From an uncultured Selenomonadaceae bacterium (GTDB lineage: Bacteria; Bacillota_C; Negativicutes; Selenomonadales; Selenomonadaceae), in the NCBI GenBank assembly GCA_946402475.1, contig CAMIWP010000058.1, forward strand, positions 1 through 6,883: 6,883 bases of DNA, read 5' to 3'. Shown here one piece after another: positions 1 through 5,170 of the stretch. The position numbers and the translations under genes were made by a program. Within the stretch, counting starts at the first letter, position 1. Each line of letters starts with the position of its first letter. The notes under the pieces are model-generated. The model searched no databases and had not been told where the DNA came from. It saw only the letters and a list, made by a program, of their open reading frames with translations.

Positions 1-1
1 G

Positions 2-937
2 GTTCTGCTCTTTTCCGGCGGGGAGCCCCTGATTCGCCCGGATTTCTTCCATTTGGCGGAGTATGCGGCGGAGAAGGGGCTTCGGCCCACCCTTTCCACC
101 AACGGGACATTGATCGACCGGGAGACGGCCCGGCGCATCAAGGACATCGGTGTGGGATATGTGGGGATCTCCCTGGACGGCCTCAAGGATGTCAACGATG
201 AATTCCGAGGGGTGGAAGGGGCCTATGAGAAGGCCATGGCAGGTATTGAAAACTGTGTGGCCGTAGGGCAGCGGGTGGGGCTGCGCTTCACCATCAATCG
301 CCATAATCTGCAGGAGCTGGATCACATCTTTGATTTCATCGAGGCGGAGAACATCCACCGGGTGTGCTTTTACCATCTCGTCTATTCTGGCCGGGGCAGC
401 CGGATGATGGAAGAGGACGTGACCCCGGAGGAGTCCCGTCGGGCCATGGACACCATCATCCGCCGCGCCAGGGACTTTGAAGAGCGGGGACTGGAGAAGG
501 AGATCCTCACGGTGGACAATCACTGCGACGGGGTCTATATGTACCTCAAGGCGCTGGAGGAAGGGGATGGGGAAGCGGCGTCCCGGATCCGGGACTTCAT
601 TTCCCGCAACGGGGGGAACCGCTCGGGCATTGCCTTCGGGGAGGTGGATCCTTTGGGCTATGTCCATCCCGACCAGTTCACCCAGCATCACACCTTCGGC
701 AATGTGCGGGAGAGAACGTTCGGGGATATATGGTCGGACATCTCCCATCCCATCATGAGGGGACTCAAGGATCGAAAAGGACTCCTGAAGGGCCGCTGCG
801 CAAAGTGCCGGTTCCTGGACAATTGCAACGGCAATTTCCGCACCAGGGCCGAGGCTCGAACGGGGGATTTCTGGGCATCGGATCCCGCCTGTTATCTTAC
901 GGACGAGGAGATCGGCGCAGCCGACGGGGAGGGCTGA
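2..937 (+). CDS. nirJ1: NirJ1-type radical SAM protein, 5' end missing (partial)
   Basis: The reading frame is open from base 2 and enters from outside the window, so the first in-frame TTG at 53 is an internal Leu and not a start. 311 residues are visible. They begin just before the radical SAM GGEP motif (bases 17-28), which helps bind the SAM amino group. The CxxxCxxC loop for the 4Fe-4S cluster must lie upstream. The C-terminus carries a reduced SPASM-like region with Cys codons at 797, 806, 824 and 890 (CxxCx5C...C) followed by an NFRTRA stretch. From memory of the family, the VDNHCDG, DPLGYVHPDQ and SDPACYLTDEEI stretches are typical of NirJ1. NirJ enzymes remove propionate side chains from siroheme-derived tetrapyrroles in heme d1 biosynthesis, and the related AhbC/AhbD act in the siroheme-dependent heme pathway. 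The exact reaction of the Firmicute NirJ1 is not something I can fix from sequence. The stop lies 1 nt before nirJ2, so the two are surely co-transcribed. Confidence 0.85.
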   Translation, partial: VLLFSGGEPLIRPDFFHLAEYAAEKGLRPTLSTNGTLIDRETARRIKDIGVGYVGISLDGLKDVNDEFRGVEGAYEKAMAGIENCVAVGQRVGLRFTINRHNLQELDHIFDFIEAENIHRVCFYHLVYSGRGSRMMEEDVTPEESRRAMDTIIRRARDFEERGLEKEILTVDNHCDGVYMYLKALEEGDGEAASRIRDFISRNGGNRSGIAFGEVDPLGYVHPDQFTQHHTFGNVRERTFGDIWSDISHPIMRGLKDRKGLLKGRCAKCRFLDNCNGNFRTRAEARTGDFWASDPACYLTDEEIGAADGEG

Positions 938-938
938 C

Positions 939-1934
939 ATGATCGTTTCATGGAATACCACAAATGCCTGCAATATGTACTGCGCCCATTGCTATCGGGA
1001 TGCGGGCTGCAAGGCGGAGGAGGAGCTTTCCACGGAGGAGGCCAAGAGACTTCTGGAGCAGATCGCCCGGGCGGGCTTCAAGATCATGATCTTTTCCGGG
1101 GGAGAGCCCCTGACCCGGCCGGATATTCTGGAACTGGTGCGTCATGCGGCGAGCCTGCATCTCATCCCCGTCTTTGGAACGAACGGAACTCTCATCACGG
1201 AGCAGACGGCTCGGGATCTGAAGGAAGCGGGAGCGAAGGGCATGGGGATTTCCCTGGATTCCTTGGATCGGGAGAAGCACGACAGGTTTCGAAGTTTTCC
1301 GGGAGCGTGGGAGGGCGCTGTCCGGGGCATGCAGAACTGCCGCAAGGCGGGGCTTCCCTTTCAGATCCACACCACGGTGATGGAATGGAACCGGGGGGAG
1401 CTGGAGGCCATGACGGATTTTGCCGTGGAGATGGGAGCAAAAGCCCATCACTTTTTCTTCCTCGTGCCCACGGGACGGGCGGAGACCATGGAGGAGGAGT
1501 CCCTGCGGGCGGAGGCCTACGAAGAGGTTCTCACCCGCATCATGCGGAAGCAGCAGGAAGTGGATATCGAGCTCAAGCCCACCTGCGCTCCCCAGTTCAT
1601 CCGCATTGCGGATCAGCTGGGATATAAGACGAGATTCCGCCGGGGCTGTCTGGCGGGACTTTCCTACTGCATCATCAGCCCCAGGGGGAAGGTGCAGCCC
1701 TGCGCCTATCTCAACATGGAACTCGGAGATGTGCGGGAGACTCCCTTCGACGAGATCTGGAGGAACAACGAGGTGCTGCAAAGGCTACGAACCTTGGAGT
1801 ACAGCGGTGGCTGTGGGACCTGTTCCTACAGAGGAGGCTGCGGCGGCTGTCGGGCCCGCGCCGCGTACTATCACGGGGGGGACTACATGAGCGAGGAACC
1901 GTGGTGCCTTTACCACGGCAGACGGGGAGAGTAA
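939..1934 (+). CDS. nirJ2: NirJ2-type radical SAM/SPASM protein
   Basis: This is a complete 331-residue radical SAM enzyme. Cys11, Cys15 and Cys18 form the CxxxCxxC loop that binds the SAM-cleaving 4Fe-4S cluster, and GGEP is at 54-57. The C-terminal SPASM domain carries Cys237, Cys244, Cys255 (G-x4-C), then Cys292, Cys295, Cys301, Cys304 and Cys323, enough ligands for two auxiliary clusters. The N-terminal VSWNTTNACN stretch is typical, from memory, of the NirJ2 family found next to NirJ1 in anaerobic Firmicutes. Its likely substrate is a siroheme-derived tetrapyrrole in heme d1-like or alternative heme biosynthesis, but this is inferred from the family and from the neighbouring nirJ1. The ATG lies 1 nt after the nirJ1 stop, and the GGGGAGGG run about 10 nt upstream, inside the end of nirJ1, serves as ribosome binding site. 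A peptide-modifying SPASM maturase is a less likely alternative, since no precursor peptide gene is seen nearby. Confidence 0.85.
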   Translation: MIVSWNTTNACNMYCAHCYRDAGCKAEEELSTEEAKRLLEQIARAGFKIMIFSGGEPLTRPDILELVRHAASLHLIPVFGTNGTLITEQTARDLKEAGAKGMGISLDSLDREKHDRFRSFPGAWEGAVRGMQNCRKAGLPFQIHTTVMEWNRGELEAMTDFAVEMGAKAHHFFFLVPTGRAETMEEESLRAEAYEEVLTRIMRKQQEVDIELKPTCAPQFIRIADQLGYKTRFRRGCLAGLSYCIISPRGKVQPCAYLNMELGDVRETPFDEIWRNNEVLQRLRTLEYSGGCGTCSYRGGCGGCRARAAYYHGGDYMSEEPWCLYHGRRGE

Positions 1935-1957
1935 GGATTTTTGATTTGGGGTGCACT

Positions 1958-2764
1958 ATGATAAAACTGATCATGTCCGACATGGACGGAACGCTTTTGG
2001 ATAACAACGGGCAGCTTCCCGAGGGATTTGACGAGGTGATGAGGGAGCTCAAGGCCCGCGGGGTGCTCTTTGCCCCGTGCAGCGGGCGGCAGTATTACTC
2101 CCTTCTCAACACCTTTGCGGGCTATGAGGATGACTTCCTCTTTCTGGCGGAGAACGGTACCATCGTCGTGCATCACGGGAAGGAAATCTTCTCCTGTCCC
2201 ATGGAAAGGGAGGCGGGCCTTCGGGTGCTGAAGGCCGCCGAGGAGGATCCCAAGATCTATCGGGTCTTCTGCGGCAAGAAGGATGCCTATATCGTCCGGG
2301 AGCAGGATACGAGGGAATTCAGCGAGGAGTTCCACAAGTATTACACCCATTACGCCGTGGTGGAGGATTTTGCTCAGGTGGAGGACGAGCCCATCAAGGT
2401 CTCTCTTTTTGAAGCGGAGGGCAAGGCGGCGGAGAGGATTTATCCCCGCATGAAGCGGTTCAACGGCCCGCTGCAGGTGGTTCGTTCCAGCGACTGGTGG
2501 GTGGATATCATGGCCTTCGGCATCAACAAAGGCATTGCCATCCAGCAGGTGCAGAAGCTCCTGCACATCACGCCCATGGAGTGCGCGGCCTTCGGGGATT
2601 ACATGAACGATGCGGAGATGATGAGCGCGGTCTATTACAGCTACGCCATGGAGAATGCCCATCCGAAAATCAAGGAGCTGGCTCGTTTCCGCACAAAGAG
2701 CAATGAGGAGCAGGGGGTTCTTTACGGGATCCGGGAACTGATCGCCAAAGGGCTTTGCGGTTGA
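1958..2764 (+). CDS. Cof-type HAD-IIB family phosphatase
   Basis: This 268-residue cytosolic hydrolase of the haloacid dehalogenase superfamily has the four HAD motifs in order: DMDGT at 8-12 (nucleophile Asp8, acid/base Asp10), Ser42 in the CSGR stretch, Lys191 in NKG, and GDYMND at 213-218 for Mg2+ binding. The long insert between motifs II and III is the type IIB cap, which makes it a Cof/YidA-like enzyme. These usually dephosphorylate sugar phosphates or cofactor phosphates, and the substrate cannot be read from sequence. I chose the ATG at 1958 because the HAD core normally starts a few residues before the nucleophile. The in-frame GTG at 1901 would overlap nirJ2 and add 19 unneeded residues. 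The ribosome binding site is weak (GGGGTG at 1948-1953). It follows nirJ2 after 23 nt and is probably in the same operon. A role in tetrapyrrole metabolism is not supported by anything beyond position. Confidence 0.88.
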   Translation: MIKLIMSDMDGTLLDNNGQLPEGFDEVMRELKARGVLFAPCSGRQYYSLLNTFAGYEDDFLFLAENGTIVVHHGKEIFSCPMEREAGLRVLKAAEEDPKIYRVFCGKKDAYIVREQDTREFSEEFHKYYTHYAVVEDFAQVEDEPIKVSLFEAEGKAAERIYPRMKRFNGPLQVVRSSDWWVDIMAFGINKGIAIQQVQKLLHITPMECAAFGDYMNDAEMMSAVYYSYAMENAHPKIKELARFRTKSNEEQGVLYGIRELIAKGLCG

Positions 2765-2779
2765 CGGGAGGACAGCGCT

Positions 2780-3628
2780 TTGAAAATCGACTATCACATG
2801 CATTTCGAGTACGGTTCCTACGACGAGGAGTGGGCAGAAGGCTTTTTTGCCGCTGCGGCGGAACGGGGGCTGGATGAGATCGGCATCAGCGAGCACTCCC
2901 ACACCTTTCCGGAGTTCGAGTCCCTTTACTACGAGGATCTTCTGCTGGACGATTCTCCGGTGGGAAGTTTCCAAAAGATCTGGCTCAAGAGGAATAAATT
3001 CAAATACTCCCTGGACGATTACTTCTCGTTTATGGGGAAATTGCAGAAACGGCACAGGGTGCGGATCGGCATTGAAGTCTGCAATTTCCAGGATCAGTCC
3101 AAGGTGAAGGACATCCTGAGGGACTATGACTTCGACTATGTGATCGGCTCTGTCCACTTCCTGCGGGGCTGGGCTTACGACTCCTCGGAGATCCAGGCGG
3201 AGTGGGAGAACCACTCCTTGAAGGAGATCTACGAATGGTACGCGGAGGAGGTGGAGAAGCTCTGTGAGGCAGGACTGTACGATGTCCTGGGGCATCCTTT
3301 CAACATTCGCCTGTTCAAGTATCTGCCGGATTTCGATGTGACGCCCTATCTGGAGCGGGTGGCGAGGGCCATGGCCAAGGCTCGCATGGCGGTGGATGTG
3401 AATACGGGAACCTACTACCGCTATCCCATCCGAGAGATCTCGCCCTACCCGGAGTTCATGGCCATGGCGGCCAAGTACGACCTTCCCATCATCACATCCT
3501 CGGATGCCCACAAGCCCGAGGATTGCGGGAAGCATATCCGGGAGGCCGTCCGCTACGCGAAGGGATTCGGCTACCGGGAAGTTTTGCAGTTCCGAAGGCG
3601 GCGGGGGACCCTTGTCCCTTTGGGATAG
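2780..3628 (+). CDS. PHP-domain phosphatase, histidinol-phosphatase (HisK/HisJ) type
   Basis: This 282-residue protein has the PHP metal-site pattern. His6 and His8 (HxH) are at the N-terminus, followed by Glu38-His39 with His41, Glu99 in GIE, His126 in GSVHF, His172 in GHP, and Asp242/His244 in the SDAHKPED stretch. These ligate a di- or trinuclear metal centre for phosphoester hydrolysis. The length and the C-terminal FRRRRGTLVPLG match histidinol-phosphatases of the PHP type (final phosphatase step of histidine synthesis), but many relatives have other substrates and no his gene is in view, so I give no symbol. The start is a TTG at 2780. It is supported by a strong GGGAGGA ribosome binding site at 2766-2772 with 7-nt spacing, and by the normal position of the HxH motif. 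It follows the HAD gene by 15 nt and is probably the last gene of the operon, since a 177-nt gap comes next. Confidence 0.85.
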   Translation: MKIDYHMHFEYGSYDEEWAEGFFAAAAERGLDEIGISEHSHTFPEFESLYYEDLLLDDSPVGSFQKIWLKRNKFKYSLDDYFSFMGKLQKRHRVRIGIEVCNFQDQSKVKDILRDYDFDYVIGSVHFLRGWAYDSSEIQAEWENHSLKEIYEWYAEEVEKLCEAGLYDVLGHPFNIRLFKYLPDFDVTPYLERVARAMAKARMAVDVNTGTYYRYPIREISPYPEFMAMAAKYDLPIITSSDAHKPEDCGKHIREAVRYAKGFGYREVLQFRRRRGTLVPLG

Positions 3629-3710
3629 ATCCGGAACGCGTCGCAATGACCGTCTGCGATATACGCGGAGCCTGCGAGTGGCTCTTCGGAGGATGAGATT
3701 CTTCGAAGGA

Positions 3711-3739
3711 TTTCGTTTTCCTTGGCAGGAAAATCGAAA
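3711..3739. repeat. Imperfect inverted repeat / hairpin upstream of araD
   Basis: TTTCGTTTTCC (3711-3721) faces GGAAAATCGAAA (3728-3739) across the 6-nt loop TTGGCA. The arms are complementary apart from one bulged base. No U-tract follows, so it is not a standard terminator. It could be an operator or an mRNA structure in the 177-nt spacer between the PHP gene and araD. A small palindrome, CTTCGAAG, lies just upstream at 3701-3708. A weak -10-like TAAATA (3748-3753) follows, but I see no well-spaced -35 for it. Nothing else was recognised in the spacer. Confidence 0.5.
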
Positions 3740-3805
3740 GGAATGTGTAAATAATCAAGGGATGAGATTTATTTTTATGCGGTTTGAAGAGATAGGAGAG
3801 ATAAC

Positions 3806-4504
3806 ATGCTGGAAGAACTCAAAAAGCAGGTATATGAAGCGAATATGCTTCTGCCGAAACATCATCTCATCACCTTCACTTGGGGCAATGTGTCGGGCAT
3901 TGACCGGGAGAAGGGGATCTTTGCCATCAAGCCCTCGGGGGTGGAATACGATGCGCTGAAACCGGAGGACATGGTATTGGTGGATCTGGAGGGCAAAAAG
4001 GTGGAGGGAGATCTGAATCCCTCCTCGGACACGGAGACCCATCGGATCTTCTATCGGAAGTTCAAGAACATCGGCGGCGTGGTTCACACCCATTCCCGTT
4101 GGGCCACGACCTTTGCCCAGGCAGGACAGGGGATCCGCGCTTACGGGACTACCCAGGCGGACTATTTTTACGGGGAGATTCCCTGCACTCGCGACATGAC
4201 GGCGGAGGAGATCAAGGAGGCTTACGAGTACAACACGGGGGTTGTGGCCGTGGAGTGTTTTGAGAGCCGGGGCATTAACCCGGATTACGTGCCCGGGGTT
4301 CTCGTGAAGAATCACGGTCCCTTTGCCTGGGGGACGGATGCCTTCAATGCCGTGCACAATGCCGTGGTCATGGAAGAGGTTGCCATGATGGCCTTCCACA
4401 CCCAGATGCTCACGGGAGACAGGGATCCCATGCCCCAGGTGCTCCTGGACAAGCATTTTCTCAGAAAGCACGGTCCCAACGCCTATTACGGACAAAAAAA
4501 GTGA
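3806..4504 (+). CDS. araD: L-ribulose-5-phosphate 4-epimerase (class II aldolase family)
   Basis: This 232-residue cytosolic enzyme interconverts L-ribulose 5-phosphate and D-xylulose 5-phosphate, feeding pentoses into the pentose phosphate pathway. The zinc ligands His94, His96 (VVHTHS) and His170 (KNHGPF) are present, as are Asp75, Asp119 and Tyr228. All six sit exactly one position before the corresponding E. coli AraD residues (Asp76, His95, His97, Asp120, His171, Tyr229), and the length is one residue more than E. coli AraD. The N-terminal [15 protein letters not shown] stretch is typical of the epimerases rather than of fuculose aldolases. UlaF or SgbE, which do the same reaction on ascorbate/xylulose pathways, cannot be excluded. 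The ATG has a clear AGGAG ribosome binding site at 3794-3798. No araA, araB or transporter is in the window. No intrinsic terminator follows; a new promoter begins 22 nt after the stop. Confidence 0.9.
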   Translation: MLEELKKQVYEANMLLPKHHLITFTWGNVSGIDREKGIFAIKPSGVEYDALKPEDMVLVDLEGKKVEGDLNPSSDTETHRIFYRKFKNIGGVVHTHSRWATTFAQAGQGIRAYGTTQADYFYGEIPCTRDMTAEEIKEAYEYNTGVVAVECFESRGINPDYVPGVLVKNHGPFAWGTDAFNAVHNAVVMEEVAMMAFHTQMLTGDRDPMPQVLLDKHFLRKHGPNAYYGQKK

Positions 4505-4526
4505 GAAAAAAGTCCGAAAGGTGTTA

Positions 4527-4555
4527 TTGACATTTCGAAATGCCTAGCATATAAT
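4527..4555 (+). promoter_or_regulatory. Perfect consensus sigma-70/sigma-A promoter
   Basis: TTGACA at 4527-4532 and TATAAT at 4550-4555 are separated by exactly 17 bp, matching the housekeeping promoter consensus at all twelve positions. Transcription should start near 4562. It lies 22 nt after the araD stop and points to the leader and the 76-residue gene. Such a perfect match suggests strong expression unless it is repressed, and the palindrome in the spacer offers a site for that. Confidence 0.88.
4531..4542. promoter_or_regulatory. Palindrome CATTTCGAAATG in promoter spacer, candidate operator
   Basis: This is a 12-bp perfect inverted repeat that overlaps the last two bases of the -35 box and fills the first part of the spacer up to 4542. 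A repressor bound here would block RNA polymerase. No regulator gene is in the window, and the same TTCGAA core appears at 3702-3707 upstream of araD. Function is inferred from position and symmetry only. Confidence 0.45.
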
Positions 4556-4593
4556 TAGGACGGAACAGGGGATTGACCTCTCAAGAGGGGAGC

Positions 4594-4641
4594 ATGGTAT
4601 ACGATGTAAGTCGGTGTATCTGTGAGACCTGCGGTTTTTGA
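4594..4641 (+). CDS. Possible 15-aa cysteine-rich leader peptide
   Basis: An ATG at 4594 opens 15 codons ending in TGA, reading MVYDVSRCICETCGF. Three of the last eight residues are Cys (positions 8, 10 and 13). The AGAGGGGAG just upstream (4584-4592) is a strong ribosome binding site, although with only one or two bases before the ATG its spacing is tight. The frame lies about 32 nt downstream of the predicted start of transcription from the consensus promoter. The same bases can fold as CCTCT/AGGGG (4577-4590), which would cover the ribosome binding site. It could be a regulatory leader peptide sensing cysteine or a metal, or chance. I found no clear attenuator hairpin after it. Confidence 0.3.
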   Translation: MVYDVSRCICETCGF

Positions 4642-4654
4642 GGGAGAATCGTCT

Positions 4655-4669
4655 TGTATACAGTATACA
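4655..4669. promoter_or_regulatory. Palindrome TGTATACAGTATACA, candidate operator
   Basis: This is a 15-bp perfect palindrome with a central A, built from two GTATAC hexamers (4656-4661 and 4663-4668). A third GTATAC lies at 4597-4602. Sites of the TGTATAC type resemble operators of GntR-family regulators, but the match is generic. It is about 100 bp downstream of the consensus promoter, so it would act as a roadblock or serve another promoter that I do not see clearly. Confidence 0.4.
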
Positions 4670-4819
4670 TAATGACCACGCTTAAGGAATCATGTTTTTC
4701 TCCGATAATACTATTGACAGACGGAACAGAAAATGGACCGTTGATTGCATGATTGCTAATGGCTGAGGATGGCCATACCCATCAAAGTTGTGCGATGAAT
4801 AGTAGAAGGAGCGATTATC

Positions 4820-5050
4820 ATGAAGGTACAGATTTATTCCCAGTGGATGGAAGATGTCTACATTCCTGTCCGCGTGAGGCAGTTCACCAAGGCAGCAAAG
4901 CTTGTGGGAAGCTCCGGCTTCGTTGAGTATGCTGCTGATCATGGCATGATGAGCGTTGTTTCCAGAGGCGAAGAGTGCTCGGATCGTCAGGCTGTTGTGG
5001 AGTGGCTCGATAGCCGCATCGTTGAGAATGCGGTAGAAAGTGTGGCATAA
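4820..5050 (+). CDS. 76-aa protein of unknown function, possibly HPr-fold-like
   Basis: I do not recognise this small soluble protein. It has no signal peptide or membrane segment and one Cys (position 55). The ATG is set by a clear AAGGAG at 4806-4811. Codon use differs from the neighbours: none of seven Ala codons is GCC, and GTT is common for Val, as in highly expressed or differently evolving genes. With the consensus promoter upstream, this suggests strong expression. There is a weak by-eye likeness to the HPr phosphocarrier fold. The FTKAAKLVGSSGFVEYA part resembles HPr helix 1 and strand 2, and SVVSRGEECSDRQAVVEWL resembles the last strand and helix. The phosphorylated His is absent (Pro16 near its place) and the middle part with the regulatory Ser is missing, so it would not be an active phosphocarrier. 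It is followed by its own hairpins and terminator, so it is probably a single-gene unit. Confidence 0.75.
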   Translation: MKVQIYSQWMEDVYIPVRVRQFTKAAKLVGSSGFVEYAADHGMMSVVSRGEECSDRQAVVEWLDSRIVENAVESVA

Positions 5051-5061
5051 TTGTATATTGC

Positions 5062-5094
5062 ATAAGGGCATCGTGGAATGCCATGGTGCCTTAT
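5062..5094 (+). repeat. Long hairpin after the 76-aa gene
   Basis: ATAAGG(G)CATCGTGG pairs with CCATGGTGCCTTAT around the loop AATG. It makes 14 pairs, including a few G-U, with one bulged G. It begins 11 nt after the stop codon and lies just before the terminator hairpin. Likely roles are mRNA 3'-end protection or part of a double terminator. Confidence 0.6.
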
Positions 5095-5101
5095 TATGGG
5101 G

Positions 5102-5132
5102 AAGAGAGCGTGATGGCGCTCTCTTTTTCTTG
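5102..5132 (+). terminator. Intrinsic terminator between the 76-aa gene and hydF
   Basis: AGAGAGCG (5103-5110) and CGCTCTCT (5117-5124) form an 8-bp perfect stem with the loop TGATGG, followed at once by TTTTCTTGTT. This is a classical Rho-independent terminator. It sits 39 nt before the hydF start, and no convincing promoter was found in the remaining gap, so hydF may depend partly on read-through or on a promoter I cannot see. Confidence 0.85.
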
Positions 5133-5170
5133 TTCGTATGTTGCCGATGATCGAACGGGAGGGTGACGAC

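Larger units (their letters stand above)
4505..4819 (+). other. 315-nt intergenic regulatory region between araD and the 76-aa gene
   Basis: This stretch is AT-richer than the flanking genes. It holds a consensus promoter (4527-4555) with a palindrome in its spacer, a possible 15-codon cysteine-rich reading frame (4594-4641), the palindrome TGTATACAGTATACA (4655-4669), and a small stem ATGGC/GCCAT around 4759-4776. It ends with the AAGGAG ribosome binding site at 4806-4811 of the next gene. A transcript from the promoter would carry a leader of roughly 258 nt. I could not match it to a riboswitch class by eye. Confidence 0.6.

Noticed and set aside
948..1781. A 277-codon minus-strand open frame opposite nirJ2
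   Set aside because: It is a shadow of a clear radical SAM gene and has no motif or good start of its own.
1901..1957. Upstream GTG start giving the HAD protein 19 extra residues
   Set aside because: It overlaps the end of nirJ2, and HAD proteins of this family start just before the DxDGT motif, as the ATG at 1958 provides.
1910..3646. A 578-codon open frame on the minus strand opposite the HAD and PHP genes
   Set aside because: It is antisense to two genes with intact catalytic motifs, and its translation shows no recognisable domain. Long antisense frames are expected in GC-rich genes with biased third positions.
3629..3805. tRNA, T-box or other structured RNA gene in the spacer before araD
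   Set aside because: No cloverleaf, no T-box GGACC-type core and no CCA end were found; only the inverted repeats already listed.
4584..4630. GGGGAG and GUGAGACC sub-motifs that recall the yybP-ykoY manganese riboswitch
   Set aside because: They are only about 30 nt apart, far too close for the two arms of that riboswitch. The GGGGAG is better explained as a ribosome binding site, and the next gene is not a known metal transporter.
4639..4641. The TGA ending the cysteine-rich leader frame as a selenocysteine codon
   Set aside because: The frame stays open to 4752 after it, but the continuation has no protein-like character and I see no convincing SECIS hairpin right after the TGA.
4714..4719. 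A second TTGACA as a promoter -35 box
   Set aside because: No acceptable -10 box lies 16-18 bp downstream; the position at 17 bp reads ACCGTT.
4692..4766. A 24-codon reading frame in the leader (ATG at 4692)
   Set aside because: The nearest purine-rich site, AAGGA, is only 3 nt from the ATG, and the peptide shows no feature of interest.
5138..5170. Upstream ATG for HydF at 5138
   Set aside because: It lies immediately behind the terminator T-tract with no ribosome binding site, while the ATG at 5171 has a strong one and fits the family's N-terminus.
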